In this document: positions 1-6,877 of the stretch, in pieces | How positions within the stretch are numbered: the stretch's first letter is position 1 | Layout of the letters: each line of letters starts with the position of its first letter | Assembly (NCBI GenBank): GCA_035264765.1 | Contig: DATFPQ010000183.1 | Location: forward strand, 1-15,259 | Source: DATFPQ01 sp035264765 | GTDB taxonomy: Bacteria; Actinomycetota; Actinomycetes; Actinomycetales; Angustibacteraceae | Direction of reading: 5' to 3' | DNA: 15,259 bases | Notes under the pieces: model-generated | Told to the model about the DNA's origin: nothing | Database searches by the model: none | Seen by the model: the letters and a program-made list of their open reading frames with translations, nothing else | Program-made: the position numbers and the translations under genes

Positions 1-869
1 ACGCCGGCAAGACGACGCTGACCAACGCGCTGGTCGGCGAGAAGGTCGGCATCGTCAGCAACCGGCCGCAGACCACCCGCCACGCGATCCGCGGCATCGT
101 CACCCGCCCGGACGCCCAGCTCGTCCTCGTCGACACCCCTGGCCTGCACCGGCCGCGGACCCTGCTCGGGCAGCGGCTGAACGACGTGGTCCGCGAGACC
201 CTCACCGAGGTCGACGTCGTCGGGTTCTGCCTGCCCGCCGACCAGAAGGTCGGTCCCGGTGACCGGTTCATCGCCACCGAGCTCGCGGCGATCCGGCGCG
301 AGGGGCGTGGCACGCCGGTCGTCGCGATCGTCACCAAGACCGACACGGTCGACCGGGCTCGGCTGGCCGAGCACCTGCTGGCCGTCGACCAGCTCGGCTC
401 CTGGGACGACATCGTCCCCACGTCCGCCGTGCGCGGCGAGCAGGTCGACGTCGTGGCCGACGTGCTGGTCTCGCACCTGCCTCCGGGACCGCCGCTGTAT
501 CCGGGCGGGGAGCTCACCGACGAGCCGGAGGCGGTCATGGTCGCCGAGCTCGTCCGCGAGGCGGCGCTGGAGGGCGTCCGGGACGAGCTGCCGCACAGCC
601 TGGCGGTCGTCGTCGAGGAGATGCTGCCGCGCGAGGGGCGCCCCGCCGACGACCCGATGCTGGAGGTCCGGGTCAACCTCTTCGTCGAGCGGCCCAGCCA
701 GAAGGCGATCGTCATCGGCCGGGGCGGGTCGCGGCTCAAGGAGGTCGGCACCAACGCCCGGCGCGGCATCGAGGCGCTGCTGGGGCAGCGGGTGTTCCTG
801 GACCTGCACGTGAAGATCGCCAAGGACTGGCAGCGCGATCCCAAGCAGCTGCAGCGCCTGGGCTTCTGA
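1..869 (+). CDS. era: GTPase Era, 5' end cut off by window edge
   Basis: Ribosome-associated GTPase that binds the 3' end of 16S rRNA during 30S maturation. The frame is open from base 3 and 288 residues are visible; roughly 15-25 N-terminal residues are missing compared with the usual ~300. The window opens inside the P-loop (AGKTTLTNALVG). Next come the switch I region (TTRHAIRGI), the G3 box DTPG, a G4 box reading TKTD in place of the textbook NKxD (I recall this form from other actinobacterial Era proteins) and a G5-like TSAVRG. The C-terminal third is a KH RNA-binding domain with VIGRGGSRLKEVG, and it ends in the family-typical KDWQRDPKQLQRLGF. The stop is at 867-869 and a hairpin follows at once. 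Identification is secure; the start lies outside the window. Confidence 0.96.
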   Translation, partial: AGKTTLTNALVGEKVGIVSNRPQTTRHAIRGIVTRPDAQLVLVDTPGLHRPRTLLGQRLNDVVRETLTEVDVVGFCLPADQKVGPGDRFIATELAAIRREGRGTPVVAIVTKTDTVDRARLAEHLLAVDQLGSWDDIVPTSAVRGEQVDVVADVLVSHLPPGPPLYPGGELTDEPEAVMVAELVREAALEGVRDELPHSLAVVVEEMLPREGRPADDPMLEVRVNLFVERPSQKAIVIGRGGSRLKEVGTNARRGIEALLGQRVFLDLHVKIAKDWQRDPKQLQRLGF

Positions 870-874
870 GGGTC

Positions 875-896
875 GCCCGGCCTCGAGCGGCCGGGC
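875..896 (+). terminator. Hairpin terminator after era
   Basis: Perfect 8-bp stem (GCCCGGCC at 875-882 with GGCCGGGC at 889-896) around a 6-base loop, starting 6 bases after the era stop. There is no T-run, which is common for high-GC actinobacterial terminators. It occupies the place where an asd -35 box would sit. Confidence 0.6.
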
Positions 897-912
897 ATGT
901 CGCAAGCCGGGA

Positions 913-924
913 TATCCTGGACGC
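913..924 (+). promoter_or_regulatory. Leaderless promoter -10 of asd
   Basis: TATCCT at 913-918 fits the actinobacterial -10 pattern TAnnnT. It is followed by exactly 6 bases and then the asd ATG at 925, so transcription would begin at or beside the start codon. No Shine-Dalgarno sequence precedes the ATG, which supports a leaderless mRNA. No good -35 box is visible. Inference from spacing only. Confidence 0.5.
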
Positions 925-1956
925 ATGCGCGTGGGAGTCTTCGGTGCCACTGGTCAGGTCGGCGGGGTCATGCGGACCCTGCTGGCGGAGCGTTCCTTCC
1001 CCCTGGACGACGTGCGGTTCTTCGCGTCGGCCCGGTCGGCGGGCACGACGCTTCCCTGGGCCGGCGGTGAGGTGACGGTCGAGGACTCCGAGACCGCGGA
1101 CCTGTCCGGCATCGACATCGCGCTGTTCAGCAACGGCAAGGAGGCCTCCAAGGCCTTCGCGCCGCGAGCGGCGGCGGCCGGTGCGATCGTCGTCGACAAC
1201 TCCTCGGCCTGGCGCATGGACCCCCAGGTGCCGCTCGTCGTCAGCGAGGTGAACGGCGACGACCTCGCCGAGACCCCCAAGGGCATCGTTGCCAACCCGA
1301 ACTGCACCACGATGGCCGCGATGCCGGTGCTCGCCCCGCTGCACGCCCAGGCCAGGCTCGTGCGGCTGCACGTGTCGTCGTACCAGGCGGTCTCGGGCAG
1401 CGGCGGCAAGGGCGTCGCCGAGCTCGACCAGCAGGTCCGCAAGGTCGCCGACGAGGCTGCTGCCCTCGCCTTCGACGGCCGGGCCGTGCAGCTGCCGGCG
1501 CCGTCGACGTACGTCAAGCCGATCGCCTACAACGTCCTGCCGCTCGCCGGCTCGATCGTCGACGACGGCAGCGGCGAGACCGACGAGGAGCAGAAGCTCC
1601 GCAACGAGAGCCGCAAGATCCTGCACATCCCGGACCTCGCGGTGGCCGCCACCTGCGTGCGGGTTCCGGTGTTCACCGGGCACAGCATGGCGATTCACGC
1701 CGAGTTCGCCGAGCCACTGTCGCCCGAGCAGGCGCTGGACCTGCTCCGCACCGCGCCCGGTGTCGAGCTCTTGGACGTCCCGACGCCGCTGGACGCCGCG
1801 GGGCGCGACCCGAGCTACGTCGGCCGCGTGCGCACCGACCCGACGGTCGACGGCGGCCGCGGGCTGTCGATGTTCGTCGTGGGCGACAACCTGCGCAAGG
1901 GCGCCGCGCTGAACGCCGTGCAGATTGCCGAGGAGCTGCTCGCGCGGCGGTTCTGA
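925..1956 (+). CDS. asd: Aspartate-semialdehyde dehydrogenase
   Basis: Reduces L-aspartyl-4-phosphate to L-aspartate semialdehyde with NADPH, the branch point to lysine, diaminopimelate, threonine and methionine; cytosolic homodimer. The protein is 343 residues, normal for the family. The N-terminus carries the NADP-binding GATGQVG (residues 7-13), then SNGKEAS near 69-75. The catalytic cysteine is C127 in NPNCTT, SYQAVSGSGG sits at 152-161, and the substrate/acid-base part RVPVFTGHS (246-254) contains H253. The ATG at 925 puts the GxxGxxG motif at the expected distance and matches a leaderless promoter. Oddity: in many actinobacteria asd follows the aspartokinase gene; here its neighbours are era upstream and leuA downstream. 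Identification is secure. Confidence 0.97.
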   Translation: MRVGVFGATGQVGGVMRTLLAERSFPLDDVRFFASARSAGTTLPWAGGEVTVEDSETADLSGIDIALFSNGKEASKAFAPRAAAAGAIVVDNSSAWRMDPQVPLVVSEVNGDDLAETPKGIVANPNCTTMAAMPVLAPLHAQARLVRLHVSSYQAVSGSGGKGVAELDQQVRKVADEAAALAFDGRAVQLPAPSTYVKPIAYNVLPLAGSIVDDGSGETDEEQKLRNESRKILHIPDLAVAATCVRVPVFTGHSMAIHAEFAEPLSPEQALDLLRTAPGVELLDVPTPLDAAGRDPSYVGRVRTDPTVDGGRGLSMFVVGDNLRKGAALNAVQIAEELLARRF

Positions 1957-1964
1957 GCCCCGCG

Positions 1965-1994
1965 TGGACGACGTCGCAGCCAGGCGCGTAGCGT
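1965..1994 (+). promoter_or_regulatory. Promoter of the leucine leader/leuA transcript
   Basis: TGGACG at 1965-1970 (-35-like), an 18-bp spacer and TAGCGT at 1989-1994 (TAnnnT -10), then 6 bases to the GTG of the leader peptide at 2001. This is the same -10-to-start geometry as at asd, so the leader peptide would be translated from a leaderless mRNA. The -35 match is only moderate. Confidence 0.5.
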
Positions 1995-2000
1995 GAGCGC

Positions 2001-2048
2001 GTGCACACGGCGCTCCTTCTTCTTCGCCGCCGCGACGGGGCCCTCTAA
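2001..2048 (+). CDS. leuL: leu leader peptide (attenuator peptide)
   Basis: A 15-codon reading frame, GTG to TAA, encoding MHTALLLLRRRDGAL. Four consecutive leucine codons (CTC CTT CTT CTT at 2013-2024) are followed by three arginine codons. CTT is scarce in the surrounding genes, where CTG and CTC dominate, so its use here makes the frame sensitive to charged tRNA-Leu. It lies directly after a predicted promoter and directly before a folded leader and leuA. The Leu run, the position and the gene controlled all fit a leucine-sensing leader peptide: low leucine stalls the ribosome at 2013-2024 and changes the fold downstream. It was assigned from sequence logic, not from a homologue match. Confidence 0.8.
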   Translation: MHTALLLLRRRDGAL

Positions 2049-2089
2049 CAGGCCGGCCCCTCGTCGCGGGACCCTCTGGCGTGCCGGCC
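2031..2089 (+). promoter_or_regulatory. leuA leader RNA with mutually exclusive helices / possible pseudoknot
   Basis: Helix 1 pairs 2031-2042 (CGCGACGGGGCC) with 2055-2068, 12 base pairs with a 2-base bulge at 2061-2062. Helix 2 pairs 2051-2057 (GGCCGGC) with 2083-2089 (GCCGGCC), a perfect 7 bp. Four bases of helix 2 lie in the loop of helix 1 and three in its 3' arm, so the two compete or form a partial pseudoknot. A ribosome stalled on the Leu codons (2013-2024) would cover the 5' arm of helix 1 and free helix 2. There is no T-run, so control may be at leuA translation rather than by classical termination. From memory, conserved pseudoknotted leaders have been proposed before actinobacterial leuA genes; whether this is the same element needs an alignment. 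Confidence 0.6.
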
Positions 2090-2114
2090 GCACCCACGAC
2101 GCACAGGGCGAGAG

Positions 2115-3893
2115 ATGACTCAGGACCAGCTGCAGGGCCGTTCGCACGACAGCTTCTGGAAGGACACGGCGCAGGCGCCGTCCGCCATGCCGGTGCACAA
2201 GTACCGGCCGTACCAGAAGACCTTCTCGGTCGACCTCCCGGACCGCACCTGGCCCGACCGCGTGATCGACCGGGCGCCGCGCTGGTGCGCCGTCGATCTG
2301 CGGGACGGCAACCAGGCGCTGATCGACCCGATGAGCCCGGCGCGCAAGCTGGCGATGTTCCAGCTGCTGGTGCGCATGGGCTACAAGGAGATCGAGGTCG
2401 GCTTCCCCTCGGCGAGCCAGACCGACTACGACTTCGTGCGGCAGTTGATCGAGGGCAACCACATCCCGGACGACGTGGTGATCCAGGTGCTGACCCAGTG
2501 CCGCGAGCACCTGATCGAGCGGACCTTCGAGTCCCTGCGCGGGTCCAAGCGCGCCATCGTGCACTTCTACAACTCGACGTCGACCCTGCAGCGTCGCGTG
2601 GTGTTCGGCCTCGACCGCGACGGCATCACCGACATCGCCACGCAGGGCGCGCGCCTGGCGCTGAAGTACGCCGAGATCATCACGCCGGACACCGAGATCC
2701 TCTACGAGTACTCGCCAGAGTCCTACACCGGCACCGAGCTGGAGTACGCGGTCGAGGTCTGCAGCGCGGTGATCGACGTCATCGACCCCACGCCGGCCCG
2801 GCCGCTGATCATCAACCTGCCCGCGACCGTCGAGATGGCGACGCCGAACGTCTACGCCGACTCGATCGAGTGGATGAACCGGCACCTGCCTCGGCGTGAG
2901 TCGATCGTGCTCAGCCTGCACCCGCACAACGACCGGGGCACCGGCGTGGCGGCCGCCGAGCTCGGCTACCTCGCCGGCGCGGACCGGATCGAGGGCTGCC
3001 TGTTCGGCAACGGCGAGCGCACCGGCAACGTGTGCCTGGTCACGCTGGGGCTCAACCTGTTCAGCCAGGGGATCGACCCGCAGATCGACTTCAGCAACAT
3101 CGACGACATCCGCCGGACCGTCGAGTACTGCAACCAGCTGCCGGTCGGGGAGCGGCACCCGTACGGCGGCGACCTCGTCTACACCGCCTTCAGCGGCTCG
3201 CACCAGGACGCCATCAAGAAGGGCCTGGAGCACCTGGAGAAGGACGCGGCGGACGCCGGCAAGGAGGTCGACGAGCTGGTGTGGGCGGTGCCCTACCTGC
3301 CGATCGACCCCCGCGACGTGGGGCGCTCGTACGAGGCCGTGATCCGGGTGAACAGCCAGTCCGGCAAGGGCGGCGTGGCGTACCTGATGAAGGCCGAGCA
3401 CCACCTGGACCTGCCGCGCCGGCTGCAGATCGAGTTCAGCGGCGTGGTCCAGCGGCACACCGACGACGAGGGCGGCGAGGTGTCGGCCGCGGACCTGTGG
3501 CGGGCGTTCCGGGACGAGTACCTGCCCGACCCCGACCACGCCTGGGGGCGGTTCTCACTCGCCGGCACGCAGCGCGCGACGTCCGCGGAGGGCCTGGACC
3601 GGCTCTCCGTCGACCTGCTCGACGCCGGGGAGCTGGTGCGGCTCGAGGGTGAGGGCAACGGGCCGATCGCGGCGTTCACGGCGGCCCTGGCCGACCGGGG
3701 GGTCGACGTCCGGGTGCTCGACTACCACGAGCACGCGATGAGCGCCGGTGGCGACGCGACGGCCGCCTCGTACGTCGAGTGCGCCGTCGACGGCCGGGTG
3801 CTGTGGGGGGTCGGGATCGACCCGAACATCGTCACGGCGTCCCTCAAGGCTGTCGTGTCCGCCGTCAACCGGGCTCAGCGCGCCGCGGCCTGA
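2115..3893 (+). CDS. leuA: 2-isopropylmalate synthase
   Basis: First committed step of leucine synthesis: acetyl-CoA + 2-oxoisovalerate to 2-isopropylmalate. The protein is 592 residues, the long form typical of actinobacteria. The TIM-barrel catalytic domain holds the general-base region DLRDGNQAL (R63, D64), the metal-binding HPHNDRGTG (H269, H271) and GCLFGNGERTGN (294-305). A linker leads to the C-terminal leucine-feedback domain from about residue 455 to 592. The ATG at 2115 follows a weak purine-rich site (AGGGCGAGAG) and gives a normal N-terminus (KYRPYQ at 29-34). Two control levels are visible: a leucine leader peptide with alternative RNA folds upstream, and the allosteric domain. 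Identification is secure. Confidence 0.97.
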   Translation: MTQDQLQGRSHDSFWKDTAQAPSAMPVHKYRPYQKTFSVDLPDRTWPDRVIDRAPRWCAVDLRDGNQALIDPMSPARKLAMFQLLVRMGYKEIEVGFPSASQTDYDFVRQLIEGNHIPDDVVIQVLTQCREHLIERTFESLRGSKRAIVHFYNSTSTLQRRVVFGLDRDGITDIATQGARLALKYAEIITPDTEILYEYSPESYTGTELEYAVEVCSAVIDVIDPTPARPLIINLPATVEMATPNVYADSIEWMNRHLPRRESIVLSLHPHNDRGTGVAAAELGYLAGADRIEGCLFGNGERTGNVCLVTLGLNLFSQGIDPQIDFSNIDDIRRTVEYCNQLPVGERHPYGGDLVYTAFSGSHQDAIKKGLEHLEKDAADAGKEVDELVWAVPYLPIDPRDVGRSYEAVIRVNSQSGKGGVAYLMKAEHHLDLPRRLQIEFSGVVQRHTDDEGGEVSAADLWRAFRDEYLPDPDHAWGRFSLAGTQRATSAEGLDRLSVDLLDAGELVRLEGEGNGPIAAFTAALADRGVDVRVLDYHEHAMSAGGDATAASYVECAVDGRVLWGVGIDPNIVTASLKAVVSAVNRAQRAAA

Positions 3894-3902
3894 TGCGTGG
3901 CG

Positions 3903-3921
3903 CCGGCCGCCCCAAGGCCGG
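3903..3921 (+). terminator. Small hairpin after leuA
   Basis: CCGGCC at 3903-3908 pairs with GGCCGG at 3916-3921 around a 7-base loop, 9 bases after the leuA stop. It has only six pairs and no T-run, so it may be a weak terminator or chance in GC-rich DNA. Confidence 0.3.
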
Positions 3922-3925
3922 GCCG

Positions 3926-3940
3926 TAGGACAATGGTGGC
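3926..3940 (+). promoter_or_regulatory. Possible recO leaderless promoter
   Basis: TAGGAC at 3926-3931, overlapping GACAAT at 3929-3934, lies 6-9 bases before the recO GTG at 3941, where a leaderless -10 would be. No Shine-Dalgarno and no clear -35 are seen. Read-through from leuA is equally possible. Confidence 0.35.
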
Positions 3941-4669
3941 GTGAGCCTGTACCGCGACGAGGCCGTCGTCCTGCGCACCCACAAGCTGGGTGAGGCCGAC
4001 CGCATCGTCACCCTCCTCACGCGGGAGAACGGACGGGTGCGGGCGGTCGCCAAGGGCGTCCGGCGGACGACGTCGCGCTTCGGCGCACGGCTGGAGCCGT
4101 TCTCGATGGTGGACGTCCAGCTCCACCGCGGTCGCTCCCTCGACATCGTCACCCAGGCCGAGACGCTGGCGCCGTACGGCGAGCGGCTGGTCGGGGACTA
4201 CCCGAGGTACACCGCGGGACACGCCATGCTGGAGACGGCCGAGCGGCTGACCGAGGAGGGCGAGCCGGCGGTTCAGCAGTTCCTGCTCCTGGTCGGCGGA
4301 CTGCGCACGCTGACGCGCGGCGAGCACGACTCCTCCCTGGTGCTGGACGCCTACCTGCTGCGCTCCCTCGCGGTCGCGGGCTGGGCCCCGAGCTTCCTGG
4401 ACTGCTCGCGCTGCGGCGCATCCGGACCGCACCGCGCCTTCGCGGTGGCGGCGGGCGGGGCGGTGTGCCCGGCCTGCCGGCCCAGCGGCTCCGCCTCGCC
4501 GGCGCCCGCGACGCTGGAGCTGCTCGCTGCCCTGCTCGCGGGCGACTGGGGCGCCGCGGACGCCAGCGAGCCACGGCACCGGCGGGAGGGGAGCGGCATC
4601 GTCGCGGCGTACCTGCAGTGGCACCTCGAACAAGGGGTCCGCGCCCTGCGGCTGGTGGAGCGCTCGTGA
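3941..4669 (+). CDS. recO: DNA repair protein RecO
   Basis: Recombination mediator of the RecFOR pathway: it binds single-stranded DNA and SSB, anneals strands and helps load RecA. The protein is 242 residues, normal for the family. The N-terminal OB-fold begins YRDEAVVLRTHKLGEADRIV with the family-typical GEADRI, followed by a basic VAKGVRRTTSRFGARLEP. The central part is helical. A zinc-finger-like set C155xxC158 ... C176xxC179 sits in the C-terminal domain. The GTG at 3941 gives the standard short N-terminus; the next start would cut into the OB-fold. The last codons overlap the uppS start (GTGA), so the pair is probably translationally coupled. Confidence 0.95.
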   Translation: MSLYRDEAVVLRTHKLGEADRIVTLLTRENGRVRAVAKGVRRTTSRFGARLEPFSMVDVQLHRGRSLDIVTQAETLAPYGERLVGDYPRYTAGHAMLETAERLTEEGEPAVQQFLLLVGGLRTLTRGEHDSSLVLDAYLLRSLAVAGWAPSFLDCSRCGASGPHRAFAVAAGGAVCPACRPSGSASPAPATLELLAALLAGDWGAADASEPRHRREGSGIVAAYLQWHLEQGVRALRLVERS

Positions 4670-5490
4670 GGGTCCGCCGTGCACGCTCGGTGCCGCGCGC
4701 GGCCGTCGTCGCGCCGCCGCCGCACCCATCCGGCGCACGCCCGCCCGAGCTGCCGCCCGACCTGGTACCCAAGCACGTGGCGGTCGTCATGGACGGCAAC
4801 GGGCGGTGGGCCAACCAGCGCGGCCTGACCCGCACGCAGGGCCACGCCGCGGGGGAGGCGTCCCTGCTGGACGTCGTCGCCGGCGCCATCGAGGTTGGCG
4901 TCACGCACCTGTCGGCGTACGCGTTCTCCACCGAGAACTGGAAGCGCTCACCCGAGGAGGTGCGCTTCCTGATGGGCTTCAACCGCGACGTGATCCGCCG
5001 CCGGCGCGACGAGATGCACGCGTGGGGCATCCGGGTGCGGTGGGCCGGCCGACGCCCGCGGCTATGGCGCAGCGTCGTGACCGAGCTCGAGGCAGCCGAG
5101 GAGCTCACCCGGGACAATGACGTCCTCACCCTGACGATGTGCGTCAACTACGGCGGACGGGCGGAGATCGCGGACGCCGCGCGCGAGCTGGCGCGGGACG
5201 TTGCGGCCGGTCGCGTCGACCCCGAGCACGTGGACGAGCGCGTGCTCGGGCGGTACCTCGACGAGCCCGACCTGCCTGACGTCGACCTGTTCTGGCGCTC
5301 GTCCGGCGAGCAGCGGACGTCGAACTTCCTGCTCTGGCAGTCGGCGTACGCCGAGATGGTGTTCGACGACGTCCTGTGGCCGGACGTCGACCGGCGGAAC
5401 CTGTGGGCCGCGATCGAGACGTACGCGCGGCGCGAGCGCCGGTACGGCGGCGCCGTCGATGCGGTGAACGCGGCGCCGCCCGCCCCCTGA
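4666..5490 (+). CDS. uppS: Isoprenyl (polyprenyl) diphosphate synthase, cis type
   Basis: Cis-prenyltransferase that adds isopentenyl units to an allylic diphosphate, making the lipid carrier (decaprenyl or undecaprenyl phosphate) for peptidoglycan and arabinogalactan-type wall polymers; works at the inner membrane face. The start chosen is GTG 4666 inside the recO stop (4-base overlap), giving 274 residues with a ~34-residue Pro/Arg-rich lead before the core. The core holds VVMDGNGRWA with catalytic D43, SAYAFSTENWKR (83-94), and RSSGEQRTSNFLLWQ (R211, R217, S219) for diphosphate binding. Residue 210 before RSSG is Trp, where Ile, Leu or Val is usual. Product chain length cannot be told from sequence. 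It converges on zur with only 16 bases between the stops. Confidence 0.94.
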   Translation: MRVRRARSVPRAAVVAPPPHPSGARPPELPPDLVPKHVAVVMDGNGRWANQRGLTRTQGHAAGEASLLDVVAGAIEVGVTHLSAYAFSTENWKRSPEEVRFLMGFNRDVIRRRRDEMHAWGIRVRWAGRRPRLWRSVVTELEAAEELTRDNDVLTLTMCVNYGGRAEIADAARELARDVAAGRVDPEHVDERVLGRYLDEPDLPDVDLFWRSSGEQRTSNFLLWQSAYAEMVFDDVLWPDVDRRNLWAAIETYARRERRYGGAVDAVNAAPPAP

Positions 5491-5506
5491 GCGCCCGTTC
5501 GGGGGA

Positions 5507-5893
5507 CTAGTGCCGGTCGCAGGTCCCGAAGATCTCCAGGGTGTGGCTGACGTCCCGGAACCCGTGCTCGTCCGCGACCCGGGTGGCCCAGCGCTCCACC
5601 GCGGGGCCCTCGACCTCGACCGTGCGCCCGCACTCCCGGCAGACCAGGTGGTGGTGGTGCCCCCCGCTGCACCGGCGGTACACGACCTCTCCGTCGTCGG
5701 TGCGCAGCGCGTCGACCTGCTGGTCGTCCACCAGGCCCTGCAACGCGCGGTACACGGTCGCCAGCCCGATGCCGCTGCCCTGCTGGCGCAGCTCCCCGTG
5801 GATCGACTGGGCGCTGCGGAACGACGTCTCACCCTCGAGGAAGGCGGCCACCGCCTCGCGCTGCCGGCCGGTGCGGCGTGGGGTCTCGGTCAT
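5507..5893 (-). CDS. zur: Zinc uptake regulator Zur (Fur family)
   Basis: Zinc-sensing repressor of zinc uptake genes; 128 residues. The N-terminal winged helix includes the recognition-helix region GLATVYRALQGL (43-54). Metal ligands can be matched one residue off to those I recall for mycobacterial FurB/Zur: regulatory site D61, C75, H80, H82; second site H79, H81, E100, H117; structural site C85, C88, C125 and position 128. Position 128, normally Cys (CxxC), is His here because the protein ends GTCDRH. A good SD (GGAGG) directly after the znuB stop supports ATG 5893, 12 bases from znuB. As last gene of the znu operon, and with Zur-type operators at the operon promoter, it is probably autorepressed. 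Zur is preferred over Fur because of context. Confidence 0.93.
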   Translation of the reverse strand: MTETPRRTGRQREAVAAFLEGETSFRSAQSIHGELRQQGSGIGLATVYRALQGLVDDQQVDALRTDDGEVVYRRCSGGHHHHLVCRECGRTVEVEGPAVERWATRVADEHGFRDVSHTLEIFGTCDRH

Positions 5894-5905
5894 CGCGGGA
5901 CCTCC

Positions 5906-6877
5906 TCAGTGCTCGTCGTAGTGGCCGCCGTGCATCGCGTGCCGGTGGCCCTCGTGCACGTAGTCGATGTGGTCCCCGTGCACCACGGCCAGATGGCCGC
6001 AGCCCTCGGCGTGCTCGTGCGCCTGGTGCCCCTCCGCCACCTGGTGCCGGCGCCGCGCGGTCCGCCGGCGCAGCCCGGACAGCACCGAGGCAGCCACGAA
6101 CACCGCCACGGCGAGGACGACGATCGTGCCACCGGACGGGGTGCCGGCGTAGAAGCTGGTGCCGATCCCGGTGACGCTGACCAGTACGCCGACCAGCACC
6201 GCGACCGCCAGGCTGGTCCGGAAGCTGGAACACAGCTGCTGGGCGATGGCGTTCGGCAGGATCATCAGCGCGCTGATCAGCAGCAGGCCGACGACCCGCA
6301 TCGACACCACGACGGTCACTGCGGTGAGCACCGCCAGCGTCAGGTTGAGCGCCAGCACGGGCAACCCGACGGCGCGCGCGTACTCCGGGTCGTTCGCCAC
6401 GGCGAACAGCCGGGGGGCGAGCACCACTGTCACGCCCAGCACCAGAAGCGCCAGCACCGCGAAGGTCGCCACGTCGGACCCGCTGGTCGTCGTAATGGCG
6501 CCGAACAGGTAGGCGTTCAGGTTGGCGGGCGTGCCCTCCGGTGACAGCGAGATCAGCACCACGCCGCCGGCGATGCCGCCGTAGAAGAGCACTGCGAGGG
6601 CGACGTCGCCACTGGTGCGCCCGCGCGCACGGATGAGCTCGATCGCCACGGCGCCCACCACGGCGGCGGCCAGCGCCGTCCACACCGGGGCCCGGCCGGT
6701 CAGCACGCCGGCCGCCACCCCGGCCAGGGCCACGTGTCCCATGCCGTCCCCGATCAGCGCCAGGCGGCGTTGCAGCAGGAAGATGCCGACGACGGGCGCG
6801 GCCAGCCCCACGAGCAGCCCGGCCAGCAGCGCCCGGCGCATGAAGTCGTACTGCAGCAGCTCCAGTGCCGAGGTCAT
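5906..6877 (-). CDS. znuB: Zinc ABC transporter permease ZnuB with His-rich C-terminal tail
   Basis: Membrane subunit of a zinc importer (ABC-3 family), working with ZnuA and ZnuC. The 323-residue protein starts at ATG 6877, overlapping the znuC stop by 4 bases (ATGA) and preceded by GGAGG 4 bases away; an upstream in-frame start at 6904 inside znuC is less likely. Residues 1-270 form the usual multi-helix permease, with the family-typical LIGDGMGHVALAGVA (41-55) and VVGLLLISALMILPNAIAQ (195-213) cores. After basic RRRTARRR, residues 278-323 form a tail with 13 His, one Cys and several Asp/Glu (GCGHLAVVHGDH, then YVHEGHRHAMHGGHYDEH). Positive-inside logic puts the tail in the cytoplasm. A metal-binding or metal-sensing role for the tail is inference. 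Zinc is favoured over manganese because of zur and the operators. Confidence 0.93.
   Translation of the reverse strand: MTSALELLQYDFMRRALLAGLLVGLAAPVVGIFLLQRRLALIGDGMGHVALAGVAAGVLTGRAPVWTALAAAVVGAVAIELIRARGRTSGDVALAVLFYGGIAGGVVLISLSPEGTPANLNAYLFGAITTTSGSDVATFAVLALLVLGVTVVLAPRLFAVANDPEYARAVGLPVLALNLTLAVLTAVTVVVSMRVVGLLLISALMILPNAIAQQLCSSFRTSLAVAVLVGVLVSVTGIGTSFYAGTPSGGTIVVLAVAVFVAASVLSGLRRRTARRRHQVAEGHQAHEHAEGCGHLAVVHGDHIDYVHEGHRHAMHGGHYDEH

Noticed and set aside
736..3539. Long minus-strand open frames over asd and leuA
   Set aside because: Typical antisense shadows in GC-rich DNA; no domains and no starts with SD, while asd and leuA on the plus strand are complete and motif-rich.
5483..5505. 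CCCCC/GGGGG pairing at the uppS-zur junction as a terminator
   Set aside because: Only five G-C pairs with a long loop; too weak to call in this base composition.
5510..6544. 344-codon plus-strand frame across zur and znuB
   Set aside because: Shadow of two clear minus-strand genes; low-complexity His/Gln/Asp/Arg content comes from the reverse complement.
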